A DNA stretch of 64,000 bases from Streptomyces sp. GESEQ-35 (GTDB lineage: Bacteria; Actinomycetota; Actinomycetes; Streptomycetales; Streptomycetaceae). Below, piece after piece: positions 39,540 to 48,511 of the stretch (position 1 is the stretch's first letter; each line of letters opens with the position of its first letter). The stretch is taken from positions 124,001 to 188,000 of the forward strand of contig NZ_JAFFSX010000010.1 in the NCBI RefSeq assembly GCF_017948485.1, written 5' to 3'. The notes beneath the pieces were generated by a model that saw only the letters and a list, made by a program, of their open reading frames with translations, was not told the DNA's origin and ran no database searches. Made by a program: the position numbers and the translations under genes.

Positions 39540-41348
39540 ATGGTAGGGCGAATTGAGGACTACGCCCTCATAGGGGATTTGGAGACCGCCGCCCTGGTCG
39601 GTAGGGACGGGGCCATCGACTGGCTGTGCATGCCGCGCTTCGATTCTCCCGCCTGCTTCGCTGCCCTCCTGGGCACCGAGGAAAACGGCCAGTGGCGCAT
39701 CGCGCCTGCCGGCCGTGGTGCCTGCAATCGCCGGTCGTACCGAGGAACCTCGCTCGTCCTCGAATCCGTGTGGGAAGACGTCTCCGGAGCCGTGAGGCTG
39801 ACGGACTTCATGCCGCCGCGCAGCGGAAGCCCTCACATCGTGCGCATAGTCGAAGGAATCTCGGGACGGGTCGCCATGCGCGGTGAATTGCGGGTGCGTT
39901 TCCACCACGGAAGCATCGTGCCCTGGACGCGCCTGATCGGCGACCGTACCGTTGCGGCGGTCGCCGGTCCCGACGCAGCCGTCCTCTTCGGCGACCGCCG
40001 GGTTGACGTGTCCGTCACCAAGAAGTGCACCTACCTCGACTTCTCGGTCAGCGCCGGCGAGCGGATCGCCTTCGTCCTCAACTGGAGCCCGTCGCACCGT
40101 GCAGAGCGCTCGCTCACCGACAGCGCCTCGGCCCTGTCCAGGACGCTCACCTTCTGGAACGGGTGGACAGCGCAGTGCGGTTACCGAGGGCCCTACCAGG
40201 ACGCTGTCGTCAGATCTCTGGTCATCCTGAAAGCTCTGACCTACGAGCCGACCGGTGGCATCGTCGCCGCCGTCACCGCATCGCTGCCCGAATGCATCGG
40301 CGGCGAACGGAATTGGGACTACCGGTTCTGCTGGCTGCGGGATTCCACCTTCACGCTCTCCTGCCTGCTGCGCAGTGGATTCCACAACGAGGCGATGGCG
40401 TGGAAGGACTGGCTCGTCCGCGCGGTCGCCGGCGAGCCCGCGGAACTGCAGACTCTGTACGGCGTGGCCGGGCAGCGGCGGCTGCCGGAGGAACAGGCGC
40501 TCTGGCTGCCCGGCTACGAGGGCTCCGCGCCGGTGCGCTTCGGCAACGGGGCGGTCGACCAGTTCCAACTCGACGTCTACGGCGAAGTGCTGAACAGCGT
40601 GTACTCGGTGCTGCGAGCCGGGGTTGTCATCGACGAACCCGTATGGAATCTGATCGCCTCGCTCATGGAGCACCTCGACAAGCGCCGGCACGAGCCCGAC
40701 GAGGGGATCTGGGAGGTAAGGGGGCCCCGACGTCATTTCGTGCACTCCAAGGTCATGTCCTGGGTCGCGGCCGACCGTGCCGTGCGCATGGCCCGGGTGG
40801 CCGGTCTGCGGAGCTCGGCACAACGCTGGCGGACGCTGCGGAACGAACTGCGTGCGGAGGTCTGCCGCGAGGGGTGGGACGACGACCAACAGTCGTTCGT
40901 CCAGTGCTACGGAGGCCACTGCCTCGACGCCACCGCCCTGTTGATCCCCCGGCTCGGGTTCCTTCCGGCCGACGACGGCAGAGTGCTGGGCACCGTACGT
41001 GCGATGCGCAAGCTCGATCACCAGGGCTTCCTGAAGCGCTACTCCGACGTGCAGAGCGGTGTGCACGACGTGGACGGCATGAGAGGCGGCGAAGGCGCCT
41101 TCCTGGCCTGCACGCTCTGGTACGCCGACGCGCTCGCCATGACCGGCCGTCAGGCCGAGGCCCGCACGGTGTACGAGCGGGTGCTGGACGTCCGCAACGA
41201 TGTCGGGATGCTGTCCGAGGAATGGGATCCCGTACGGCGCCGGCACCTGGGAAACACACCCCAGGCGCTGAGTCATGTCGCCCTGGTGAACACCACCTTC
41301 ACTCTGTTCGGCACCCGGCAGAGCAGTCGGCGTGTCAGGGCCGCGTGA
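39540..41348 (+). CDS. Glycoside hydrolase family 15 (trehalase/glucoamylase-like)
   Basis: A 602-residue cytoplasmic enzyme. It starts with the typical RIEDYALIGDLETAALVGRDG and contains ERNWDYRFCWLRDSTFTL and, near the end, MLSEEWDPVRRRHLGNTPQALSHVAL, which hold the family's acid and base residues. Actinobacterial relatives with this arrangement include trehalases; others act on alpha-glucans. No signal peptide is present. It is divergent from a GT2 gene, and its 3' end overlaps the convergent MFS gene by 14 bases. It may adjust trehalose or glycogen pools feeding nucleotide-sugar synthesis, but the link is only positional. Confidence 0.88.
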   Translation: MVGRIEDYALIGDLETAALVGRDGAIDWLCMPRFDSPACFAALLGTEENGQWRIAPAGRGACNRRSYRGTSLVLESVWEDVSGAVRLTDFMPPRSGSPHIVRIVEGISGRVAMRGELRVRFHHGSIVPWTRLIGDRTVAAVAGPDAAVLFGDRRVDVSVTKKCTYLDFSVSAGERIAFVLNWSPSHRAERSLTDSASALSRTLTFWNGWTAQCGYRGPYQDAVVRSLVILKALTYEPTGGIVAAVTASLPECIGGERNWDYRFCWLRDSTFTLSCLLRSGFHNEAMAWKDWLVRAVAGEPAELQTLYGVAGQRRLPEEQALWLPGYEGSAPVRFGNGAVDQFQLDVYGEVLNSVYSVLRAGVVIDEPVWNLIASLMEHLDKRRHEPDEGIWEVRGPRRHFVHSKVMSWVAADRAVRMARVAGLRSSAQRWRTLRNELRAEVCREGWDDDQQSFVQCYGGHCLDATALLIPRLGFLPADDGRVLGTVRAMRKLDHQGFLKRYSDVQSGVHDVDGMRGGEGAFLACTLWYADALAMTGRQAEARTVYERVLDVRNDVGMLSEEWDPVRRRHLGNTPQALSHVALVNTTFTLFGTRQSSRRVRAA

Positions 41349-42561
41349 GGATCGCCGGTGTCCGGGGGGACCTGGTGCGCGGGAATCCGTGCGCGCGGGC
41401 GCCCATGACGACCGCAAGTACGGGCAGGAGCAGCGCCAGCACACTCCACGGAAACGCCGTCACCCCGAACAGGTCGAGCAGGATCCCGCCGAGTACTCCG
41501 CCGCCGGCCATGGCCGCGTTCCACAGCGTGACGAGCATGGCCTGCGCCGCGTCTGCCTGCTCGCCTCCGGCATCGGCGACCGCGGTCTGCAACAGGGTCG
41601 GCACCCCGCCCCAGCCCAGCCCCCACAGCGCCGCCGCGAGGTGGACCAGGGCCGCGCTGTCCGCGAACCCGGCCAGCAGGGCGGCGGCCACGCCGACGAG
41701 CAGCGTGCTTGCCACGGTGAGTGCCCGCAGCCGCCGGTCGATACGGGCGCCCACGATCCAGATGCTCACCAGGGACGCGCCGCCGAACACCAGCAGCACC
41801 AGATCGGTCGAGCCGCCCAGCCCCTGCCGGTCGAGGAACGTGGCGATGTAGGCGTACAGCACGGTGTGCGCCAGGACGAACACGAGGGTGACGAACAGGA
41901 CGGGTACGACGCCGGGCACGTTCAGTGCCCGCAGTACGGGAGCCCGGCCGCCGCCTTCCTGTCCCGGCCGGTCCGGCACCAGCAACGCGATCCAGCCGAG
42001 CAGCACCACGGCCACCGCGGTCATCAGCGCGAACGCCGTCCGCCAGCCCAGCGCCCCGCCCAGGAACGTGCCCGCGGGCACCCCCACGGACAGCGCCACC
42101 GGCACGCCCGCCATGACGACCGCGACCGCCCTGCCCTGGAGGGGAGCCGGCACCAGACGCCGGGCGTACCCCGCCAGCAGCGCCCAGGCGAGCCCGGCGG
42201 CCACTCCCGCCACGAACCGCGCCACCATGGTCAACGGGTAGCTCGCCGACACGGCCGTGACCGTGTTGGCCACGGCGAACCCGGCCATCGCCGCCATCAG
42301 CAGCCGCTTGCGCCGCCAGCCGGCCGTGGCCGCCGACAGCGGGATCGCCGTAAGGGCCGTACCCACCGCGTACACGGTCACCGCCTGTCCCGCCGCCGAC
42401 TCGCTCACCCCGAGGCCGCCGCTCATCGCGGGCAGCAGACCGGCGGGCAGCGTCTCGGTGAGGCTGGTGACGAAGACGGCGGTGGTGAGGGCGAGGAGCG
42501 CGGAGAGGGGGAGTCGAGGGGTTCGGGTCGGCGGCGCGGGCTTGTCGGTGTGGATGCTCAT
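41335..42561 (-). CDS. MFS transporter, DHA1 (AraJ/Cmx-like)
   Basis: A 408-residue, 12-helix exporter. Motif A-like ATAGWRRKRLLMAAMAGFA and motif C-like AGVPVALSVGVPAGTFLGG place it with the proton/drug antiporters of the DHA1 group. ATG 42561 was chosen because it lies 17 bases downstream of a perfect palindrome (42579-42594), typical of MerR-controlled exporters; longer starts would run through that site. No regulator gene is present in the window beside it. A broken VOC gene lies just upstream on the other strand. The drug is unknown. Confidence 0.87.
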   Translation of the reverse strand: MSIHTDKPAPPTRTPRLPLSALLALTTAVFVTSLTETLPAGLLPAMSGGLGVSESAAGQAVTVYAVGTALTAIPLSAATAGWRRKRLLMAAMAGFAVANTVTAVSASYPLTMVARFVAGVAAGLAWALLAGYARRLVPAPLQGRAVAVVMAGVPVALSVGVPAGTFLGGALGWRTAFALMTAVAVVLLGWIALLVPDRPGQEGGGRAPVLRALNVPGVVPVLFVTLVFVLAHTVLYAYIATFLDRQGLGGSTDLVLLVFGGASLVSIWIVGARIDRRLRALTVASTLLVGVAAALLAGFADSAALVHLAAALWGLGWGGVPTLLQTAVADAGGEQADAAQAMLVTLWNAAMAGGGVLGGILLDLFGVTAFPWSVLALLLPVLAVVMGARAHGFPRTRSPRTPAILTRP

Positions 42562-42578
42562 GCCGGGCAGGGTCGACC

Positions 42579-42594
42579 CTGACACCGGTGTCAG
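42579..42594. promoter_or_regulatory. MerR-type palindromic operator
   Basis: CTGACACCGGTGTCAG is a perfect 16-base palindrome 17 bases upstream of the MFS start. On the minus strand it is preceded by TTGAAT. Palindromes of this form inside a long promoter spacer are typical of MerR-family regulators that control exporters in actinomycetes. The regulator itself is not in this window. Confidence 0.65.
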
Positions 42595-42610
42595 ATTCAA
42601 GTCCGTGCGT

Positions 42611-42789
42611 GACTGGCTCATGCTGATGTGCGACGACATCGAGGCCACCACCGCCGACCTCACCGCGAAGGGTGTGGAGTTCAGCCGACCCGTCCAGGAC
42701 GCGCCCTGGGGCCGGGTGACGGGCTTCCGGCTGCCGGGCGGGGGCGAGATCGCCCTCTACGAGCCACGTCACCCGCGCGCCCAGGGTCG
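42611..42789 (+). pseudogene. VOC/glyoxalase-family fragment (C-terminal part)
   Basis: About 58 codons match the C-terminal half of a VOC-superfamily protein: LMLMCDDIEATTADLTAKGV, then PWGRVTGFRLPGGGEIALYE and PRHPRA at the end. The N-terminal half with its metal ligand is missing, and there is no proper start. Its last part runs antisense to the 3' extension of the neighbouring glycosyltransferase, so the junction between two unrelated blocks lies near 42770-42790. Confidence 0.65.
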
Positions 42790-43895
42790 GCCTCCTCCTG
42801 CGCCCAGGTCTCCAGCCAGCCGGTGAACTCGGCCGCCTTGTCGGGCCAGTTGAAGTCGGCGAGGGCCGCCGCGCGTCCGCGCCGCGCCGTGCCCAGGCGC
42901 AGTTCCGCGTCGGAGCTCAGCCGCCGTATGGCCTGCGCGGCCGCGAGCGGATGCCCGTACGGGACGACGAGGCCGCAGCCGTGCCGCTCGACCAGTTCGG
43001 CGGCCAGAGGTGTGGGCGTGGTGACGACGGGGACGCCGTGCGCCATGTACTCGACGACCTTGGTGGGGCGCGAATGGCGGTAGTTGGGCTGGTCGTGGAG
43101 GAGGGAGAGGCCGGCCAGGGCGCCGGGGAGCAGGGCGAGTGCGCGGTCGTTGGGCAGGAAGCCGTGCCAGCGCAGGATGCCGACCCGGTGGGCCGCGGCG
43201 AGCGCGTCCCGTACATCGGGGTCCGCCGACCCGGCCACGTCGAGGTGCAGGTCGGCCGGCAGGAGCCGCGCCGTCTCTATGAGGTCCAGCGCGCCGCGGG
43301 CCTGGGACAGATGGCCGACGTAGACGACGCGTTCGGTGCCGGGTGGCTCGGGCGGCTGCGGCGGTGCGGTCGTGTGGTTCGGCACCACCGGGTGCGTGCG
43401 GCGAAAGCGTTCCTGGTAGGCGTCCTCGGCGAGCAGGAGGCGCAGATGACGTTCCGCCAGCCGTTCGGCCGCCCGCACACCCAGCCGCAGCGGCGGTCGC
43501 AGCGCCCGCGGCAGCCAGCGCTTCATGGCCAGCGCCGCCGCGGTGTCCTCGTGTACGTCCCACACCACCACCGGCGCCGTCCCGGATCGCCGCCAGCGGC
43601 GCAGGGTACCGGGCAGGGTCAGCAGCAGTTCCGGGTCGTGCAGCAGTATCACGTCCGCCTCGTGTCCCCGCTCGGCCAGCAGGGCGCGGGCCGCCGACAC
43701 CGCCGCGCGGCGGTCGAGCCCCGCGGCCCGGGGCAGGTCCACGCCTTCGAGACCCGGGCGCGGCAGCACCTTGCGTGCGGTGAACGGCGCCGCGTACACG
43801 ATCCGGTGACCCCGTTCCCGCAGCGCCGCGATCTGCCGGTGCAGGATGCGCGCGTCCTCGGGGTGGTGGACGACGGTGACGACGAGTATCCGCAT
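42681..43895 (-). CDS. GT4-like glycosyltransferase with a read-through C-terminal tail
   Basis: A 404-residue GT-B protein: RILVVTVVHHPEDARILHRQ at the start, VVYVGHLSQARGALDLIETA in the donor half and YRHSRPTKVVEYMAHGVPVV near the end. The last 36 or so residues (after WAQEEADPGR) are Arg/Pro-rich and are coded antisense to the VOC fragment, so the original stop was probably lost at a recombination junction. ATG 43895 was chosen over a longer frame. It lies 63 bases downstream of wecC on the same strand and would add a sugar to a ManNAcA-containing glycan. Confidence 0.8.
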   Translation of the reverse strand: MRILVVTVVHHPEDARILHRQIAALRERGHRIVYAAPFTARKVLPRPGLEGVDLPRAAGLDRRAAVSAARALLAERGHEADVILLHDPELLLTLPGTLRRWRRSGTAPVVVWDVHEDTAAALAMKRWLPRALRPPLRLGVRAAERLAERHLRLLLAEDAYQERFRRTHPVVPNHTTAPPQPPEPPGTERVVYVGHLSQARGALDLIETARLLPADLHLDVAGSADPDVRDALAAAHRVGILRWHGFLPNDRALALLPGALAGLSLLHDQPNYRHSRPTKVVEYMAHGVPVVTTPTPLAAELVERHGCGLVVPYGHPLAAAQAIRRLSSDAELRLGTARRGRAAALADFNWPDKAAEFTGWLETWAQEEADPGRAGDVARRGRSRPRPAAGSPSPGPRARPGRVG

Positions 43896-43958
43896 CTGAG
43901 CACCTTTCGACTCCGCGCCCAAGAGCCCTTCGACTCCGGGCGGGAGAAGGGGAGTTGC

Positions 43959-45278
43959 CTACAGCGCCTCGACACCGGGCCGGAAGATCCGCCCTCGGGT
44001 GTCGAACAGCAGCCGGGCCTCGTCGGCGAGGGCCGGGAGGTCGTACGCGGAGTGGTCCTGGAGCAGGATCGTCAGGTCGTGCGCGCGCACCCCCGCCATC
44101 AGGTCGACGACGCGCGGCACGGCCACCCCGTCCACGGACCACGCGGGGACGAACGGGTCGTGGAAGGCGATCTCGGCCTCCCGCTCCCGCAGCAGCCGGG
44201 CCACCGGCACCGCCGGCGCCTCACGCTGGTCGGCCACGTCCGGCTTGTAGGTGACACCCAGCAGCAGGACGCGGGTGCCGTGCAGTGCGCGGCCCTTGTG
44301 GTTGAGCAGATCCTGGGCGCGCCGGACGACGTACTCCGGCATATGTGCGTTGATCTCCCGGGCGAGTTCCACGAACCGGAACTCGTAGCCGATCGAACGC
44401 ACCTTGTACGACAGGTAGTTGGGGTCGATCGGAATGCAGTGCCCGCCCACCCCGGCGCTCGGCCGGAACGCCTGGAAGCCGAACGGCTTGGTGCCCGCGC
44501 AGCGGATCGCGTCCCAGACGTCGACGTGCAACTCGCGGCAGAGGATGGTGAGTTCGTTGACGAGGGCGATGTTGACGTGCCGGTAGGTGTTCTCCAGCAG
44601 CTTGGCCATCTCGGCCTCGCGGGTGCCCTTCGCCTGGACGACCGTGTCGACGATCTTGCCGTAGAAGGCGGCCGCGCGTGCCGCGCACGCCGGGGTGCAG
44701 CCGCCGACCACCTTCGGTGTCTCGCGCAGCCCGTGCGTGGTGTTGCCGGGGTCGATGCGCTCCGGTGAGAACGCCAGCGCGAAGTCCTGGCCCACCCGGA
44801 GCCCCGACTCCTCCAGCAGCGGCCGTACGACCTCCTCGGTGGTGCCCGGATAGGTGGTCGACTCCAGGACGACCAGGTGTCCGCGGCGCAGCCTGCCCGC
44901 CACCGCCCGCACCGCGGAGGTCACCGCGCTCAGATCGGGGCCGCCGTCCGCGCTGAGCGGAGTCGGCACGCAGATGACGATCGTCTGCGCACGGGCCAGA
45001 CAGGCGTCGTCGGTGTACGCCGTGAATCCGGCCGCCCGCATCCCGCGGACGTCGTCGTCGGACACGTCGTCGATATGGGAGTGTCCGGCGTTGAGGGCCT
45101 CGACGACCCGTGGGTCGAGGTCGAGTCCCGCGACTCTCAGGCCGACCGCCGACGCCTCCCGCGCGAGCGGAAGTCCGACGTAGCCGAGTCCGATGACGGC
45201 CAGTTCGAGGCCGTCGGCCTGTTCTTCCCCGGGTGATTCGCTCAATTCCCCGAGCGGTTCGGCCTGTTCGACCTGCAT
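43959..45278 (-). CDS. wecC: UDP-N-acetyl-D-mannosaminuronate dehydrogenase-type nucleotide-sugar dehydrogenase
   Basis: A 439-residue enzyme of the UDP-glucose/UDP-ManNAc dehydrogenase family. The NAD loop is LAVIGLGYVGLPLAREAS (about 25-42) and the catalytic cysteine lies in SAGVGGHCIPIDPNYLSYK. ESTTYPGTTEEVV and KLLENTYRHVNIALVNE are typical. A wecB gene 1.5 kb away makes UDP-ManNAc to UDP-ManNAcA oxidation the likely reaction. ATG 45278 was chosen after a GGAG site; a 30-residue upstream extension has no support. It supplies an acidic amino sugar for the surrounding glycosyltransferases. Confidence 0.87.
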   Translation of the reverse strand: MQVEQAEPLGELSESPGEEQADGLELAVIGLGYVGLPLAREASAVGLRVAGLDLDPRVVEALNAGHSHIDDVSDDDVRGMRAAGFTAYTDDACLARAQTIVICVPTPLSADGGPDLSAVTSAVRAVAGRLRRGHLVVLESTTYPGTTEEVVRPLLEESGLRVGQDFALAFSPERIDPGNTTHGLRETPKVVGGCTPACAARAAAFYGKIVDTVVQAKGTREAEMAKLLENTYRHVNIALVNELTILCRELHVDVWDAIRCAGTKPFGFQAFRPSAGVGGHCIPIDPNYLSYKVRSIGYEFRFVELAREINAHMPEYVVRRAQDLLNHKGRALHGTRVLLLGVTYKPDVADQREAPAVPVARLLREREAEIAFHDPFVPAWSVDGVAVPRVVDLMAGVRAHDLTILLQDHSAYDLPALADEARLLFDTRGRIFRPGVEAL

Positions 45279-45310
45279 AGGGATTCTCCGCCCTCGATGC
45301 ACACCTTGTC

Positions 45311-46762
45311 TCAGACGCATCCAAGAGCGCGATACGCCTCGCGGGTCGTGGCAGCGACCCTCTTCCAAGTGCGGTCACGCGCTACCAGCGCGCGAGCGGA
45401 TGCTCCCCATTCATGCCGCCGTTTTCGACTGTAAAGCAATAGTTCGAGAGCTTCCGCCCAGGAATGCGGCGATTCAGCTGGGATCAACTGTCCGTTAACC
45501 TCGGGTTTCACCAGCTCCCGCAGCGCGGTGAGATCACTGGCGGCCACCGGGACGCCGCTCGCCATCGCCTCGACCGGCTTGAGCGGCGTGACCAGCCGGC
45601 AGACCCGGTCGTCGGTGCGCGGTACCGCGAAGACGTCCAACACGGCGTGATAGGCGCGCACTTGGTCGTGCGGCACCCGGCCGGTGAACAGGGCGACGCC
45701 GTCCCCCAGACCCAGCCGGCCGGCCATCGCCTCGAGCGTCGCCCGCTCGGGTCCCTCGCCCACGATCAGCAGCCGCAGCGGGACACCGCGCCGCCTCAGC
45801 TCGGCCCCCGCAAGGAGCAGGGTGCCGATTCCCTCGTATGGAGTAATGCTGCTGACGGTGCCGACGACAAACTCGTCCGCGCCGATGCCGAGTCGGGCCC
45901 GCAGCTCCGTCCCGTCCGGCGGTGGGGCCAGGAACGCCTCGTCCACCGCGTTGGGCACGATCAGGACCCGCTCCTCGGGCACCCCGCGGGCCACGATCTC
46001 GGCCTTCATCGCCATGCCCAGCGTCAGCACCAGATCGGCCTCGCGCATGCAGTGCGTCTCCAGGGCGCGCCGCGCGCGATACGTCTCGTCGTCCGGACTC
46101 CGGCCCGGCGCCCGGGCCAGCCAGGTCTCCTCCAGGAAGCCCCGCACCTCGTACACCACCGGCAGCCCGTAGGTCTCGCGCAGGGCCAGTGCCACCCGCC
46201 CGTTGCCGTGGTCGCTCGCCGCGTGCAGCACGGCCGGCCGCAGCCGTTCCACCAGCCGCCCGGCCAGCTCGGCGTTGCGCGCCAGTACCGCGCCCTGGCC
46301 GTACGGCAGCCGCAGCGGCAGCAGCCGGTGCTGCGGCACCCCGCCCACGATCTGGAGCGGGCGGGCGTCCAGTACGCCCTGCGCCACCGGAAATCCGATG
46401 CGCGTCACCACGTGCGCATCGAGCCCGGCCGCCCGCTGGGCCTCGGTCAGTGCCTGGGTGCGCACCGTGTAGCCGGCGTGCTTGAACGGCACCCCGTTGG
46501 TGACCAGGTGCAGCACCCGGCCGGGAACGGGCCGGATCACCCGCCCGGCCGGTGCCGGAACCCGTGCGGCGGACGGGACCGCGGTCGGCCCGGCCGTACG
46601 GGCGCGCGCGGCAAGCCGTCCCTCGACCGGCCCGAGCCCGCGCCGCACCCGCCCCGGCAGCAGGCGCACGCCGAGCAGCGCGGCCCGGACGGGATCATGC
46701 CGCAACTCGCCCCACGCCACGGATGCGGCCAAGCTGAGTGCACGGGGGGCATATCGGTACAT
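45311..46762 (-). CDS. Glycosyltransferase, GT4 family
   Basis: A 483-residue GT-B protein with about 110 extra N-terminal residues (basic, no clear fold) before the catalytic part starts at VLHLVTNGVPFKHAGYTVRT. The donor half has VGTVSSITPYEGIGTLLLAG and RLVTPLKPVEAMASGVPVAAS with the family's glutamates. ATG 46762 is 38 bases from the divergent wecB start, so the two share a promoter region. It precedes wecC on the same strand and likely adds a sugar to the ManNAcA glycan or to a related cell-wall polymer. Confidence 0.83.
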   Translation of the reverse strand: MYRYAPRALSLAASVAWGELRHDPVRAALLGVRLLPGRVRRGLGPVEGRLAARARTAGPTAVPSAARVPAPAGRVIRPVPGRVLHLVTNGVPFKHAGYTVRTQALTEAQRAAGLDAHVVTRIGFPVAQGVLDARPLQIVGGVPQHRLLPLRLPYGQGAVLARNAELAGRLVERLRPAVLHAASDHGNGRVALALRETYGLPVVYEVRGFLEETWLARAPGRSPDDETYRARRALETHCMREADLVLTLGMAMKAEIVARGVPEERVLIVPNAVDEAFLAPPPDGTELRARLGIGADEFVVGTVSSITPYEGIGTLLLAGAELRRRGVPLRLLIVGEGPERATLEAMAGRLGLGDGVALFTGRVPHDQVRAYHAVLDVFAVPRTDDRVCRLVTPLKPVEAMASGVPVAASDLTALRELVKPEVNGQLIPAESPHSWAEALELLLYSRKRRHEWGASARALVARDRTWKRVAATTREAYRALGCV

Positions 46763-46800
46763 GTCGCCAAGGTAGGACGGCAGAGCGGAGAACGTACGAC

Positions 46801-47889
46801 ATGAACGGCCGCGTACTCCATGTCGTAGGGACCAGGCCGAACTTCGTGAAGGCCGCGCCGGTCGTCTCCGCACTGCGTGCGGCCGGACACGACCAGGTCC
46901 TGGTGCACACGGGTCAGCACTACGACGAACGGATGTCGCACATCTTCTTCCGGGAGCTGGGCCTGCCCGCCCCGGACACCGACCTCGGCGTCGGCTCCGG
47001 CAGCCACGCCCGGCAGACCGCCGACCTGCTGGTAGCGCTGGAGGGCGAGCTGATCGCCCGCGAACCGGCCCTCGTCACCGTGTACGGGGACGTGAACTCC
47101 ACACTGGCCGCCGCCCTCGTCGCCGCCAAGCTGGGCATTCCGGTGGCCCATGTCGAGGCGGGCCTGCGCAGCTTCGACATGTCGATGCCGGAGGAGGTCA
47201 ACCGGCGCCTGGTCGACCAGCTGGCCGAGCTGCTGTTCGCCACCAGCCCCGAGGCCGTCGGCCATCTCGCCCGTGAGGGCGTAGACCCCGGGCGCGTGCA
47301 CCTCGTCGGCAACCCGATGATCGACACCCTGCTCACCCATCTGGACCACTTCGACCCGGTCGCCGCCCGCACCGCCCACGGGCTGCCCGAGCGCTACGGC
47401 GTGGTCACGCTGCACCGGCCGGCCAACGTCGACGATCCCGAGGCGGCCGCGGCCGCCGCCCGCGCGCTCACCGAGGCGGCGACCCATCTGGACCTCGCCG
47501 TGCCCCTGCATCCGCGCGGACGGGCCGCGCTGCGGGCGGCCGGCCTCGCGGACGCGCCGGGCATCCACCTCCTCGAACCCCTCGGCTACGTCGAGTTCAT
47601 GGGCCTGGTCCGGGGAGCCGCCGCCGTGATCACCGACTCGGGCGGGGTCCAGGAGGAGACCACCGTGCTGGGCGTCCCGTGCCTGACCCTGCGGACCACC
47701 ACCGAACGCCCCGTCACCGTCACCCACGGCACCAACCGCCTGGTCCGGCACGGCGAACTGGTGCCCGCCCTGCGCAAGGTCCTGGACGGACAGGCGCCGG
47801 CATCCGCCGAAGGGCCGCCGCTGTGGGACGGAAAGGCGGGCCCGCGCATCGCCGGGGTGCTCACCGAGTGGCTGGAGCGCCATGACTGA
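46801..47889 (+). CDS. wecB: UDP-N-acetylglucosamine 2-epimerase (non-hydrolysing)
   Basis: A 362-residue enzyme of the WecB/MnaA family, which converts UDP-GlcNAc to UDP-ManNAc in the cytoplasm. Hallmarks are VVGTRPNFVKAAPVVSAL, HTGQHYDERMSHIFF, VTVYGDVNSTLAAALVAAKL, HVEAGLRSFDMSMPEEVNRR and ITDSGGVQEE; the acidic and histidine residues of the active site are all present. ATG 46801 was chosen since the family starts just before GRVLHVVGTRPN. It begins a four-gene operon and pairs with wecC on the other side of the shared promoter. Confidence 0.92.
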   Translation: MNGRVLHVVGTRPNFVKAAPVVSALRAAGHDQVLVHTGQHYDERMSHIFFRELGLPAPDTDLGVGSGSHARQTADLLVALEGELIAREPALVTVYGDVNSTLAAALVAAKLGIPVAHVEAGLRSFDMSMPEEVNRRLVDQLAELLFATSPEAVGHLAREGVDPGRVHLVGNPMIDTLLTHLDHFDPVAARTAHGLPERYGVVTLHRPANVDDPEAAAAAARALTEAATHLDLAVPLHPRGRAALRAAGLADAPGIHLLEPLGYVEFMGLVRGAAAVITDSGGVQEETTVLGVPCLTLRTTTERPVTVTHGTNRLVRHGELVPALRKVLDGQAPASAEGPPLWDGKAGPRIAGVLTEWLERHD

Positions 47890-48511
47890 CGGCACCCGGA
47901 CCTACTGGGACACCCGGCACCGCGAACGCGACGACCTCGCCTCCGGCGGCCACATCGGCCTCGACCGGCCCGGCAACGAGATCTTCTACGCGCAGCGGCT
48001 CGGCGAGCTGCTCACCTTGATCGGCGACCTGTCCAGCCCGGTGGCCCCGCTGTTCGTGCTGGACGCGGGCTGCGGCAAAGGGCACTTCGCCCGCGCCCTG
48101 GTGCGCTGCGGCCATCGCGTGGACGCCTTCGACACCAGCACCGAGGCCATCTCCCACGCCCGGGCCGAGGGCGGCGGCCCGCGCTACGCCCTCGCGTCGC
48201 TCGACGAGTGGCGCAGCCCCTGGCTCTACGACGTGGTGCTCTGCGTGGACGTCCTCTTCCACGTCCTGGACGACGCGGAGTGGTCGGCCGGCCTGCGCAA
48301 CCTCGCCTCGCTCGTCCGGATCACCGGCCGGCTGATCGTCACCGACGAGGACACGCACGAGCCCACCCCGCGCGGCGACTACATCCTGCACCGGCCCACC
48401 GACGCCTACCGCAGGGAACTCGAGCCGCTCGGCCTGAGCCACACCCTCTTCCGGCCCTACGGCTTTCGCGAGAACCGGGTCGGCTTCCATGTCTTCACGA
48501 GGATCCGCTGA
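47882..48511 (+). CDS. Class I SAM-dependent methyltransferase
   Basis: A 209-residue methyltransferase. Motif I is LFVLDAGCGKGHFARALVRC (about 54-73), followed by VDAFDTSTEAISHA and VVLCVDVLFHVLDDAEW. It overlaps wecB by 8 bases and ends in a TGATG overlap with the next gene, so it is part of the same operon. A sugar or lipid-sugar O-methyltransferase is most likely in this context. Confidence 0.83.
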   Translation: MTDGTRTYWDTRHRERDDLASGGHIGLDRPGNEIFYAQRLGELLTLIGDLSSPVAPLFVLDAGCGKGHFARALVRCGHRVDAFDTSTEAISHARAEGGGPRYALASLDEWRSPWLYDVVLCVDVLFHVLDDAEWSAGLRNLASLVRITGRLIVTDEDTHEPTPRGDYILHRPTDAYRRELEPLGLSHTLFRPYGFRENRVGFHVFTRIR

